A stretch of DNA of 19,908 nt from Actinomycetes bacterium (GCA_021833085.1 JAKBGL010000009.1:1-19908); one strand, 5' to 3'. Counted from the first letter of the stretch, positions 9,074-15,863 are shown. Notes: generated from the sequence alone by a model not told the origin. A program made the numbers and translations.

Positions 9074-9592
9074 ATGACGCAGCCGGACTTTGTTCCGATA
9101 ACGATCTCTGTGGCTAAGTTTTACCGTGGAGAGATTCCTTCAAAGGAACTTAGGCGACCTGCGGAGTTCAAAGGTTCTAGGCGTTTTCGCGGTAGACTTT
9201 TTGGATCTCCTGGGCCTGACCAGGGATACATACTTAACATAGTCGAAGGATACGTGGAGAAGCTGGTTTTGCGTCCCGGAGAGTCTCTAGCAGACGCAGT
9301 AATGGCACTGGTAGTGATCGGCTCCAAGCGCGCCTCTATTTTTGGACGGGCGCCTATGAAGTTTGATATTGACTTCGCGTTGGAGTTACTTCGACTCTCC
9401 CAGGATGTATTCGGCGATTTCGCTGGGGTTCGAAAGAAACTGTTAGTGGGTTTGGCTCACGACTACGTTGCGCAACGAGAGTTGGCGGACCTTTTCAACG
9501 ATGATCTTTTGAAGTTGACACCTCAAGGTGTTGCTGAACATACGGAGATTTGGGATGAGTGGCTTGAGGAGCCGCCGGTCCTATCCGCCTAA
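9074..9592 (+). CDS. Conserved-looking protein of unknown function
   Basis: The 172-residue protein starts at ATG 9074 behind a strong ribosome site (GGAGGAAAC). I do not recognise a family. It has no signal peptide, no obvious membrane segment and no cysteine. The N-terminal third is basic (SKELRRPAEFKGSRRFRGRL), followed by a beta-rich stretch (GYILNIVEGYVEKLVLRP) and a mostly helical, acidic C-terminal half ending IWDEWLEEPPVLSA. It lies 65 bases after cimA in the same direction with no terminator between, so it may be co-transcribed with the branched-chain operon. The 3' end overlaps the convergent NDH-2 gene by 12 bases. Codon use matches its neighbours, so it is a real resident gene. 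Confidence 0.8.
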   Translation: MTQPDFVPITISVAKFYRGEIPSKELRRPAEFKGSRRFRGRLFGSPGPDQGYILNIVEGYVEKLVLRPGESLADAVMALVVIGSKRASIFGRAPMKFDIDFALELLRLSQDVFGDFAGVRKKLLVGLAHDYVAQRELADLFNDDLLKLTPQGVAEHTEIWDEWLEEPPVLSA

Positions 9593-10876
9593 AATCACTC
9601 TTGGACCTTTCCCCCACGATATGTAGTGCCACAACCAGTTGATGAGCACCGATAGTTTATTTCTTGCTCCAAGGAGAGTCATAAGATGGAGGATGAGCCA
9701 AGCCATCCATGCGAGCCACCCAGTGAGGTCGACGCCACCTTTTAATTGTGCGACCGCTGCTCTACGTCCTATGGTGGCCATGATTCCACGATCTTTGTAG
9801 ACAAAAGGTGATGTTGGTACATTAGTTACAAGATTTTTTATCTGTAAAGCCGCGTGCTTGCCCCCTTGAAGTGCGGGCTGGGCTAGCTGCGGAACGATTT
9901 GATTTTTGGAGTTTGCAGCCGCAATGTCGCCGACCGCAAAGATGTTGTCGTATCCTGTAACTCTGAGATCGGGTTCAACTAAGATTCTGCCACCTCGCCC
10001 TTGAGGTAGACCTAAGGTGGCAGTAAGGGCAGGAGCTCCTACTCCAGCTGCCCAGATCAATATTCCATAAGGTATATCTTTGTCACCACTGAGGTGGACC
10101 TTCTCGGGGGTAATCTCATCGACGGCGCTATTGAGTGTAACCTCGACACCTCGTCTTTTGAGTTCTTCTAATGCATACTGTGAGAGAGGATCGTCGAAAG
10201 CTTCAAGTATCTTATCTCTCTGTTCTATAAGAATAACCCTCACCAGGGATCTAGGAATTGAGGTATAGTCTGTGCGGAGTGCTCGGTCGCAAAGCTCTGC
10301 TGAGGCTCCAGCCATCTCAACGCCTGTGGCCCCACCACCAACCACGACAAAAGTGAGGCATCCTTCGGTTATTCCGTGTGCCGCGGCGAGTTCAAATTGA
10401 TGAAAGATTCGATTGCGAACCTCAAGAGCGTCGTCCAAGGTATAGATAGCATGTGAGTACTCCGCAGCACCTTTTACTCCGAAGTAGTTCGATGTAGCTC
10501 CAAAGGCGAGTATCAGGTAGTCATACCCAATCTTTGATCCATCTTCGAGCTCAATCAGATTTGACTCCTTTGCAAGTTTAGAGAGCTCTCCTTGGCGAAA
10601 GCGCACTTGAGGGTACTTTCTCAGCAGCGTTCTTATGGGAAATGACACGTCTCCGGGATTTAGACCAGCAGTTGCCACTTGATAGAGCAAGGGTTGAAAG
10701 GTGGCAAAGTTATGTCTATCGATCAATAAAATATCAAAGTTTTCGCGGTAGAGAGTCTCTACTGCGGACAAACCTGCAAACCCAGCGCCCACGATTACGA
10801 CCTTTTTCCTTGTTGTAGAGTCGAAGTTTGCCAAATTTAAGGCGTGTTTTCTGTCTCTCGCTAAAGGCCATCTCAT
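9581..10876 (-). CDS. ndh: Type II NADH dehydrogenase (NDH-2), FAD-dependent
   Basis: Single-subunit, non-proton-pumping NADH:quinone oxidoreductase on the inner face of the membrane. It has 431 residues. The FAD-binding GAGFAG (30-35) follows VVIV, and the NADH-binding Rossmann motif VVVGGGATGVEMAG starts near 177. IFAVGDIAA (FAD ribityl-binding D317) and the quinone-site pattern LAQPALQGGKHAA (Q333, Q337) are present. The C-terminus (about 387-420, rich in W, L and H) is the membrane-anchoring amphipathic part. The N-terminus has a 25-residue extension before the FAD site. The ATG at 10876 has AAAGGA eight bases upstream. It carries its own promoter and is separated by a terminator from the cytochrome b gene upstream on the same strand. 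Confidence 0.93.
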   Translation of the reverse strand: MRWPLARDRKHALNLANFDSTTRKKVVIVGAGFAGLSAVETLYRENFDILLIDRHNFATFQPLLYQVATAGLNPGDVSFPIRTLLRKYPQVRFRQGELSKLAKESNLIELEDGSKIGYDYLILAFGATSNYFGVKGAAEYSHAIYTLDDALEVRNRIFHQFELAAAHGITEGCLTFVVVGGGATGVEMAGASAELCDRALRTDYTSIPRSLVRVILIEQRDKILEAFDDPLSQYALEELKRRGVEVTLNSAVDEITPEKVHLSGDKDIPYGILIWAAGVGAPALTATLGLPQGRGGRILVEPDLRVTGYDNIFAVGDIAAANSKNQIVPQLAQPALQGGKHAALQIKNLVTNVPTSPFVYKDRGIMATIGRRAAVAQLKGGVDLTGWLAWMAWLILHLMTLLGARNKLSVLINWLWHYISWGKGPRVILGG

Positions 10877-10921
10877 GGTCTATTCCTTTACTTGGTGCCG
10901 TTTCGGATGTGTTAGCGTCAT

Positions 10922-10951
10922 AATATAGCTCCTCGGGCGCAAGAGTGTAAA
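10922..10951 (-). promoter_or_regulatory. Promoter of the NDH-2 gene
   Basis: On the minus strand TTTACA (10951-10946) and TATATT (10927-10922) are separated by 18 bases, each one base off the sigma-70 consensus. Transcription would start near 10915, leaving about 40 bases before the ATG at 10876, with the AAAGGA ribosome site in between. Confidence 0.6.
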
Positions 10952-10993
10952 AGGATGTGACAATGCCGATTGGTATGAAGTAGAGGTTGCGGC

Positions 10994-11031
10994 AAAAGAA
11001 AGCCCTGTTATATGGAACAGGGCTTTCTTTT
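10994..11031 (-). terminator. Intrinsic terminator after the cytochrome b gene
   Basis: A perfect 16-base inverted repeat, AAAAGAAAGCCCTGTT (10994-11009) and AACAGGGCTTTCTTTT (11016-11031), with a six-base loop. On the minus strand the GC core AACAGGGC is followed by TTTCTTTT. It lies 15 bases past the cytochrome b stop codon and upstream of the NDH-2 promoter. It could also stop plus-strand transcription, since T6 follows on that side too. Confidence 0.88.
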
Positions 11032-11045
11032 TTAGCAGTAGGCTC

Positions 11046-12635
11046 CTACTTTGAGGCGTTTTGGTCCTTGTAAAAGTCTCGCCAGATTAACTTATAGAGC
11101 CCTATTTTTTCAGGTATTGATCTCACTCCAGGAATGAAAGGTATCGAGGCGAAGCCTAAGGTTAGTAGTACCATTATCGACATTACAAGCGCGTCTGCGT
11201 TGGACGATGTCGACATCGGTGGAATCTGATACCACATGGTGTAGAGCCATAACCAAGGTTGACCGGGCCACTTGTCAGTCTCGTTCATCATACCCCACTG
11301 ATCACCGGTGAGATGATCTTGTTGGGCAAGCGTAGCCATGTAGCTTCCGTCGGCCATAAATAAAAGGGGTTTGGTATAGTCGGTCCCATAGAACTGATGA
11401 GAGTTTTCTAGATCTGAGTCTAGTCCGCCAGTGTTCGCCATGGTCAGGAGGTTCTTCATGAGAATCGGAATGGGACCATAGTTGCCCTTCGGAACAGATA
11501 TTGAGTTACCGATCACGGCAAGCTTTGTGTCCGCTTTGGCAAAGCTGCTGTTCCATGTGTTCTGCAAGGAGGGCGTTGCAGATTCATAGGTTATCAGAGC
11601 GTCCTTGAGAGTTGGGTTGTTGGGAATCGTTGACAGTGGTTGCAATACGAAGTCCTGAGCCGAGTTGATTGGAATTCGAACTCCTGCAATCTTTTGTAGC
11701 GATATCGGTCCAATAGATTGAAGTGCGCCAGTTCCGTTGTTGTAGGGAGGTCCGTAGCTGCCTGAAAACGATGTACCAGCAAGCTCCGTTGCGGCGGTAG
11801 TTACAAAGTCTACCGGATCTGCTTTTGCCCATCTTTGGATGGTGAGGGGTGCTTTATTCGGAGAGGAGAATACGACCGATAGCGTGACCGAAAGCAACGA
11901 AACTACAATGAGAGCTATGACCCCTTCTTTGATGATGTCATAAGGTCTGACCTTACCGCTCCAAGGCTTCGCGTAGTCTTGCTTATCCTCGAACGTTCCT
12001 ATGGGAGGAACAACTCCCTTGACGCGAACTCCAAGGATGTGAACGCCAACGATTATTACTACTAGGAGCGGAAGGAGGAGTATGTGCCACATAAACATTT
12101 GACCAAAGTTCATGAGATTGAAGAAGGCTCCAATCCCGATGGAGTTCATAGCGTCTTTCCCTTGTGTCGATATCCACTGAGAGTCAAAGTTTTGCTGGGA
12201 CAGGTATCCTGTAAATGCGGCGCCTATTGAAACTAAGAACGCTACTGCACCAGTAATCCAAGTCAGTGCTCTTTTGCCACGCCAGGCCGCCATGAAGAAC
12301 TTTCCCCAAAGGTGAACTACCATAAAGAAGAAGAACAGTTCAACGCTCCAAAGGTGGAGCGAGTTTATAAAGTGACCTTCGGGACTCTGCTGCCACCATG
12401 AAGGACCAAAAAACGCCAGGATTCCGCCCGAGATTGCTACGACACCAAGAGCTGAAAGCGTCAGTACCCCGAACACGTAGATCCAACTGGAAACATAGGC
12501 TGGCTGACTATCTGGGAGTAGTTTTTGCGGAGGAAGTTCCCCGACAGCCTTTCGACGAAGTTTTGTCGTCCACTGATGGTTGATTACATCTTCGTCATCG
12601 ATTTTTGTATCTTTAATCTCCTTATCGTCTATCAT
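11046..12635 (-). CDS. Cytochrome b (b6-type N-terminal domain) with enlarged extracytoplasmic segment
   Basis: Membrane di-heme cytochrome of a quinol-oxidising complex. The ATG at 12635 is chosen because GGGAGGAAAAAA precedes it; an upstream in-frame start at 12746 would overlap the preceding gene. The 529 residues show helices near 48-76, 88-114, 123-143 and 178-204 with heme-ligand pairs H94/H108 (13 residues between) and H184/H199 (14 between, as in cytochrome b6). A fifth helix follows at about 236-257, then some 220 mostly polar residues predicted outside, then a last helix near 480-501. The expected PEWY quinol motif before that helix is not present; the local sequence is PGQPWLWLYTMWYQIPP. 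No Rieske protein or cytochrome c is encoded nearby. It overlaps the small membrane protein gene by four bases (ATGA). Family firm; partners and electron acceptor unknown. Confidence 0.88.
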   Translation of the reverse strand: MIDDKEIKDTKIDDEDVINHQWTTKLRRKAVGELPPQKLLPDSQPAYVSSWIYVFGVLTLSALGVVAISGGILAFFGPSWWQQSPEGHFINSLHLWSVELFFFFMVVHLWGKFFMAAWRGKRALTWITGAVAFLVSIGAAFTGYLSQQNFDSQWISTQGKDAMNSIGIGAFFNLMNFGQMFMWHILLLPLLVVIIVGVHILGVRVKGVVPPIGTFEDKQDYAKPWSGKVRPYDIIKEGVIALIVVSLLSVTLSVVFSSPNKAPLTIQRWAKADPVDFVTTAATELAGTSFSGSYGPPYNNGTGALQSIGPISLQKIAGVRIPINSAQDFVLQPLSTIPNNPTLKDALITYESATPSLQNTWNSSFAKADTKLAVIGNSISVPKGNYGPIPILMKNLLTMANTGGLDSDLENSHQFYGTDYTKPLLFMADGSYMATLAQQDHLTGDQWGMMNETDKWPGQPWLWLYTMWYQIPPMSTSSNADALVMSIMVLLTLGFASIPFIPGVRSIPEKIGLYKLIWRDFYKDQNASK

Positions 12636-12820
12636 TTTTTTCCTCCCGGTCGGTGTGGAAAGGGAATTACCATTGCGAGCGCTAAGACTACTAACATGAG
12701 TAGAATCAGGATGAGGTTTGCTACAGACATCTGTATGAACCCCCATTTGATATAGGAACCAGGCCCACTAAGGTTTATTAGGGCTCCTACAATTAATGAA
12801 AATACATTGACCCCAAGCAT
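12632..12820 (-). CDS. Small two-helix membrane protein coupled to cytochrome b
   Basis: The 62-residue protein starts at ATG 12820 behind AAAGGAG (seven bases) and stops in an ATGA overlap with the cytochrome b start, which implies translational coupling. Residues 5-18 are hydrophobic, and 29-53 (WGFIQMSVANLILILLMLVV region) form a clear membrane helix. A cytoplasmic-looking basic tail, PHRPGGKK, follows. It begins the transcript, with a perfect TATAAT promoter upstream. I do not recognise a family. Size, position and coupling suggest an accessory or structural subunit of the same quinol complex; this is inference. Confidence 0.75.
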   Translation of the reverse strand: MLGVNVFSLIVGALINLSGPGSYIKWGFIQMSVANLILILLMLVVLALAMVIPFPHRPGGKK

Positions 12821-12869
12821 AAAGTCTCCTTTATAAGCAACGTAACTGTACTTTTGTCTTTACATGATG

Positions 12870-12898
12870 ATTATAAAGTAGTTAGGGAAGTATGACTA
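12870..12898 (-). promoter_or_regulatory. Promoter of the small membrane protein-cytochrome b unit
   Basis: On the minus strand a perfect -10 TATAAT (12875-12870) lies 17 bases downstream of TAGTCA (12898-12893, four of six consensus bases). Transcription would start near 12863, about 43 bases before the ATG. The -35 is overlapped by the inverted repeat ATGAC-N4-GTCAT (12892-12905), a possible operator. Confidence 0.55.
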
Positions 12899-13290
12899 GG
12901 GTCATTTGTACCGTCTTGCTGCTCTTGGGTTAGAGGCGACTGTCCCGGTGGAACGTTCTTCGTTAGCGAGCCAAGGGCTTAATTGTAAGTCTGCAGTCAA
13001 CTACAGATGCACTGCTAGCTGTTATGGACGAAGTACTCCCTTGCAACTTGGACAGGTAAACTTGCTTTAGATCAGCTATCCTTTACAGCACGTTCGTTAG
13101 TCGACGTGGATGAAAGTCATGGCGTAACTTATATCTCCTTAGACCCACTCGACTTGCTTGTTAGGGGAAGTAACGGATCCTATCTTTTATGAACCCTCTA
13201 GTCTTCGCTCTATATCTCATATGTTAAGGCGACAACTACCGAACCATTTCTTATAGATCCTAAATCAGCGAAAGGAGTGTTCTGCAACGG
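12899..13290. other. Gap of about 390 bases without a confident gene
   Basis: Between the cytochrome b promoter and the SDR gene no frame has a start codon, ribosome site and recognisable protein. It contains the upper half of the ATGAC-N4-GTCAT repeat at its edge and, at 13019-13192, an open frame without a start codon described separately. No tRNA or clear terminator was seen. Confidence 0.5.
13019..13192 (+). pseudogene. Possible gene remnant (57 open codons, no start)
   Basis: Between a TAG at 13016 and a TGA at 13190 the plus strand stays open for 57 codons. The second half reads like a real protein (VDVDESHGVTYISLDPLDLL, then VRGSNGSYLL), with codon choice like the window's resident genes. 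There is no ATG, GTG or TTG near its beginning and no ribosome site; the first GTG is internal. I do not recognise the family. It may be the C-terminal remnant of a decayed gene, or chance. Confidence 0.3.
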
Positions 13291-13956
13291 CTACCGCAGG
13301 TTGAGCCCGCCATCGAGAAGAACAACTTCACCTGTGATGTAGGTGTTTGCGACGAGTGCTGACACGATGTCGGCGACATCATCGGGTTGTGCGGCACGAC
13401 CCATGGGCGCGTTCTCGCGCCAGAAACGTTTCGTTTCGGTCCAATCAGCTGTCATCGGGGTGTCGACGAGACCGGGGGCAATAGCGTTAACGCGGACGAC
13501 AGGCCCGAGGGCGGCAGCGAGCAACTTGGTAGTATGATTTAGTGCTGCTTTGCTGGCGGCATATGGGATAGACGATCCCTTAGGGTGTACGCCGGCATGG
13601 CTAGTTATGTTGATCACTGCACCCCCTCCTGGTTTCGTAGAAGTACGCAGAGCTGCCAGCGCGTTGGAAGTGAGGAGCCACGGCGCTATGAGGTTGACGT
13701 CTAGGAGGCGCCGCCACACCGACGCAGTAACGGTTTCGAGGTTGTCGTGAGGGATGGGCCAGCTGATCCCCGCGTTATTAACCAGCACGTCGAGACGTCC
13801 GTAAGTACTTATGACGGCATCGATGAGCGCCTTGCATTCAATCTCATCGGCGAGGTCTGCCTGTTCGTATGTACTACCGAGTTCATGGGCCAGACGGAGT
13901 CCGGCGTCACGGCTGGAACGTGAATGCACGACGGCGATCATACCGTCCGCCGACAT
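13291..13956 (-). CDS. Short-chain dehydrogenase/reductase (SDR), start codon missing or displaced
   Basis: A classical SDR of the 3-oxoacyl-ACP reductase-like type, NAD(P)-dependent; the substrate is unknown. Motifs in order: LDVLVNNAGISW, the catalytic serine in INITSHAGV, YAASKAALNH (YxxxK), then VNAIAPGLVDTPM and a C-terminal GEVVLLDGGLNLR. The coordinates use the first normal start (ATG 13956), but this leaves out the cofactor-binding motif. Upstream in the same frame, 14022-13957 encodes KNLCVALVTGSTSGIGAAIA, containing the canonical TGxxxGIG. The frame stays open to a TAA at 14103-14101 with no ATG, GTG or TTG. So the gene has lost its original start, uses a rare start codon, or is a pseudogene. 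It is visibly richer in GC than its neighbours, suggesting transfer, and no operon partner is evident. Confidence 0.75.
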   Translation of the reverse strand: MSADGMIAVVHSRSSRDAGLRLAHELGSTYEQADLADEIECKALIDAVISTYGRLDVLVNNAGISWPIPHDNLETVTASVWRRLLDVNLIAPWLLTSNALAALRTSTKPGGGAVINITSHAGVHPKGSSIPYAASKAALNHTTKLLAAALGPVVRVNAIAPGLVDTPMTADWTETKRFWRENAPMGRAAQPDDVADIVSALVANTYITGEVVLLDGGLNLR

Positions 13957-14145
13957 GCGTCGTGCGATTGCCGCACCGATCCCTGACGTAGAACCGGTTA
14001 CGAGCGCAACGCAGAGGTTTTTGGTATCTTTCGAGGTCGAGTATGCTTTTATACTTTGTATTTTAGTGGTTACCCAACTTGGGTACTCCCTACTACGGAT
14101 TTAGATGACCCTTTAGGATGCTCTTCTAAAGAGTTGGCGTTTAAA

Positions 14146-14168
14146 CCGAAAGGGCCTTACCCTTTTGG
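14146..14168 (-). terminator. Hairpin at the lipoprotein gene stop codon
   Basis: CCGAAAGGG (14146-14154) pairs with CCCTTTTGG (14160-14168), a nine-pair stem with one G-T pair; the five-base loop contains the TAA stop of the lipoprotein gene. No good T-run follows on the minus strand, so it is at best a weak terminator or an mRNA 3'-end structure. Confidence 0.3.
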
Positions 14169-14846
14169 TATAGTTGTTGTAGTGCTTTGTGTCACCGGCG
14201 CCTTTACCGGTAGACCGTCAACATTTATCACGTACCATATTCCTCCTTTGCCCTCGGCTCGATACTGACCGGGACCGGTATCTCCGGAGTAGGTGTATAA
14301 AGGGTGCTGTCCGTAGGCGACCTGCTCTCTTTGCCCTGAGATGTCTGCTTCTAGTACTCCAATGTAGGCGGCGAGGACTCCTCCGGAGGCTTGCGGTGCA
14401 CCATTTGTAAGATATGGTGGAAAGGCTCTAGCACAGATGTTCGAACAAAATGACTGTCGATATTGATCTCCCAACCTTATGTAAAGTGTCTTACCTGTAC
14501 TAGTCGTAAGGATTTGTCCGAATGGCGAGTTGCGATATGAAAGCACGGCAGGACCTGGTGGATGACCCTGAATCCATCCGGGAAGCGTTGTCGAGGGGTA
14601 GTTTTGTACAGCAAAACCTGCTCCACTGTCTAAAGAAGGATTAGATCCTTGTGGAGATCCTTGTAGAAGGTGAGTATTCGTACCTGAGTACCCCCCCTTA
14701 TAAGTGGCCTTACCGTTAGAAGATCCAGGCACTACCACGGGAGCGGCCCCAGCGGGACCGTACTCTCCATTGGTGTAGTGGCAAGCACTTAGCGTTGTTG
14801 CTGCAGCCGTTATGCCTAAAAATGCCTTCACTATATTACTTTTCAC
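14157..14846 (-). CDS. Lipoprotein with secreted YxFxxD-type repeat (COG4315/PF03640-like)
   Basis: A predicted membrane-anchored, exported protein of 229 residues. A basic N-terminus and hydrophobic stretch lead to the lipobox LSAC with C22 as the lipidated residue. A linker rich in G, S and P (about 30-105) follows, then the conserved domain: FGQILTTSTGKTLYIRLGD, a CxxxC pair (C134, C138) in SFCSNICARAFPPYL, and GQHPLYTYSGDTGPG. The second motif fits YxYxxD; in the first (YIRLGD) arginine takes the place of the usual aromatic residue. The family's function is unknown. The start is GTG at 14846, with no clear ribosome site, so leaderless translation is possible. It stands alone between SDR and gpmA. 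Confidence 0.85.
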   Translation of the reverse strand: MKSNIVKAFLGITAAATTLSACHYTNGEYGPAGAAPVVVPGSSNGKATYKGGYSGTNTHLLQGSPQGSNPSLDSGAGFAVQNYPSTTLPGWIQGHPPGPAVLSYRNSPFGQILTTSTGKTLYIRLGDQYRQSFCSNICARAFPPYLTNGAPQASGGVLAAYIGVLEADISGQREQVAYGQHPLYTYSGDTGPGQYRAEGKGGIWYVINVDGLPVKAPVTQSTTTTIPKG

Positions 14847-14927
14847 ATAGGTGAGTCTAACGATGCTATGGACGCTTATGCTCTTTCAAAGTTAAGGGTA
14901 GCTTCATTAAGCGCTATGAAGGTCTCT

Positions 14928-14963
14928 GACTCTGAGGCGTTTACTCGTAACCGAGTCAGAGTC
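14928..14963 (-). repeat. Inverted repeat overlapping the gpmA stop codon
   Basis: GACTCTGA (14928-14935) is the exact complement of TCAGAGTC (14956-14963), and inside it ACTCG and CGAGT form a second small stem. The 3' arm includes the TGA of gpmA. No T-run follows on the minus strand, so a structured 3' end is likelier than a standard terminator. Confidence 0.35.
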
Positions 14964-15648
14964 TAAGAATGTGTTTCGACTCAACACCTAGGTGTTTATC
15001 GAGTTGGTAAACGATGGGCTCACCATTTGGTATTTCGTACTTTACGATCTCGTTGTCTGATACGTTCTCCAAGTGCTTAATTAGCGCTCTTAGAGAATTT
15101 CCGTGAGCGGAGACCAGTACGGTCTCCGCTTCAATTAAGCGTGGCACTAACTCATCATACCAAAAGGGCATCATTCTTTCTAAGACGTCTTTTAGGCACT
15201 CTGTCGCAGGTAGTAGTTCTCTTGCGACTTTTCGATACCGAAGATCTTCAAAGAGATCCACCATATCGTTAGGATGTAGCGGGGGAGGTGGTGTGTCGAA
15301 CGATCGTCGCCACAGTTTCACTTGATCGTCTCCGTAGAGCTGAGCTGTTTCGGCCTTATTGAGACCTTGTAACGATCCATAGTGCCGTTCATTCAAACGC
15401 CAAGACTTTTCTACAGGTATCCAACTTAGTTCCATCTCGTAGAGAGCCAGATCTAGAGTCTTTACTGCTCGCTTCAGAACCGAGGTGAAGGCGACAGTTG
15501 GAAGTAGTCCAGCTTGGGATAGGAGTTTTCCTGCTCCTACAGCCTCTCTTATTCCTTGGTCAGTGAGGTCAACGTCAACCCATCCCGTGAACCGGTTCTC
15601 AAGGTTCCAGGTGCTTTGACCGTGTCGTAAAAGTATCAAAGTTGCCAC
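14956..15648 (-). CDS. gpmA: 2,3-bisphosphoglycerate-dependent phosphoglycerate mutase
   Basis: Interconverts 3- and 2-phosphoglycerate in glycolysis and gluconeogenesis through a phosphohistidine. The 230 residues show LILLRHGQSTWN with the phospho-accepting H9, NRFTGWVDVDLTDQG, the general acid region LNERHYGSLQGLNK (E87), WRRSFDTPPPPL and the second active-site histidine H182 in SAHGNSLRALIKH. It is about 20 residues shorter than the roughly 250-residue E. coli enzyme, ending at ESKHILRL without the usual flexible C-terminal tail. The start is GTG at 15648 and lacks a clear ribosome site. It is divergent from dnaK; the shared gap holds HspR-type sites, so heat-shock influence on gpmA is possible. 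Confidence 0.94.
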   Translation of the reverse strand: MATLILLRHGQSTWNLENRFTGWVDVDLTDQGIREAVGAGKLLSQAGLLPTVAFTSVLKRAVKTLDLALYEMELSWIPVEKSWRLNERHYGSLQGLNKAETAQLYGDDQVKLWRRSFDTPPPPLHPNDMVDLFEDLRYRKVARELLPATECLKDVLERMMPFWYDELVPRLIEAETVLVSAHGNSLRALIKHLENVSDNEIVKYEIPNGEPIVYQLDKHLGVESKHILRL

Positions 15649-15711
15649 GTCAAAACAATAGTAGGAATCGTGCCCAGAACCAATCTCGGAAGTCTATGCA
15701 CTCGACATAAT

Positions 15712-15732
15712 CCTGAGTGAACATGACTCAAC
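15712..15732. promoter_or_regulatory. HAIR-like HspR operator 1
   Basis: CCTGAGT-N7-ACTCAAC matches the known HspR operator (CTTGAGT-N7-ACTCAAG) at 12 of 14 positions with the exact spacing. It lies about 150 bases before dnaK and 64 bases before the divergent gpmA start. hspR itself is in this window. Confidence 0.75.
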
Positions 15733-15795
15733 TTTTCAGTTCAATCTAAGAATATAGGAATAATGTTGTGTTATGAGTGTTGAGTCATACGCAAA

Positions 15796-15816
15796 GTTGA
15801 TATAGACTGACTCAGG
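15796..15816. promoter_or_regulatory. HAIR-like HspR operator 2, over the dnaK promoter
   Basis: GTTGATA-N7-ACTCAGG keeps the spacing of the HspR operator, with a good right half and a weaker left half. It covers the -35 element and spacer of the likely dnaK promoter, so binding would block polymerase directly. Extra half sites (ATGAGT 15773-15778, GTTGAGT 15779-15785) lie between the two operators. Confidence 0.55.
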
Positions 15817-15825
15817 TTATATTAT
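15797..15825 (+). promoter_or_regulatory. dnaK operon promoter
   Basis: TTGATA (15797-15802) and TATTAT (15820-15825) are separated by exactly 17 bases, both close to the sigma-70 consensus. Transcription would start near 15832, about 32 bases before the dnaK ATG. The overlap with HAIR site 2 fits repression by HspR in the absence of heat stress. Confidence 0.65.
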
Positions 15826-15863
15826 TTAGTTAAGTTAAAGTGTATAAAAAATAGGAGGCGTAC

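Noticed and set aside
12635..12746. 37-residue N-terminal extension of cytochrome b from a start at 12746
   Set aside because: The extension would lie inside the small membrane protein gene, has no ribosome site, and lacks membrane-protein character; the ATG at 12635 has an excellent ribosome site.
12525..12755. Plus-strand frame of 76 codons opposite the cytochrome b start
   Set aside because: It is antisense to the small membrane protein and cytochrome b genes, has no ribosome site and shows no recognisable protein features.
13811..14104. Plus-strand frame of 97 codons opposite the SDR gene
   Set aside because: It mirrors the SDR reading frame in GC-rich sequence; the SDR motifs on the minus strand explain the coding signal.
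14928..14963. Inverted repeat at the gpmA stop as a classical terminator
   Set aside because: The loop is long and no T-run follows on the minus strand, so it is listed only as a repeat.
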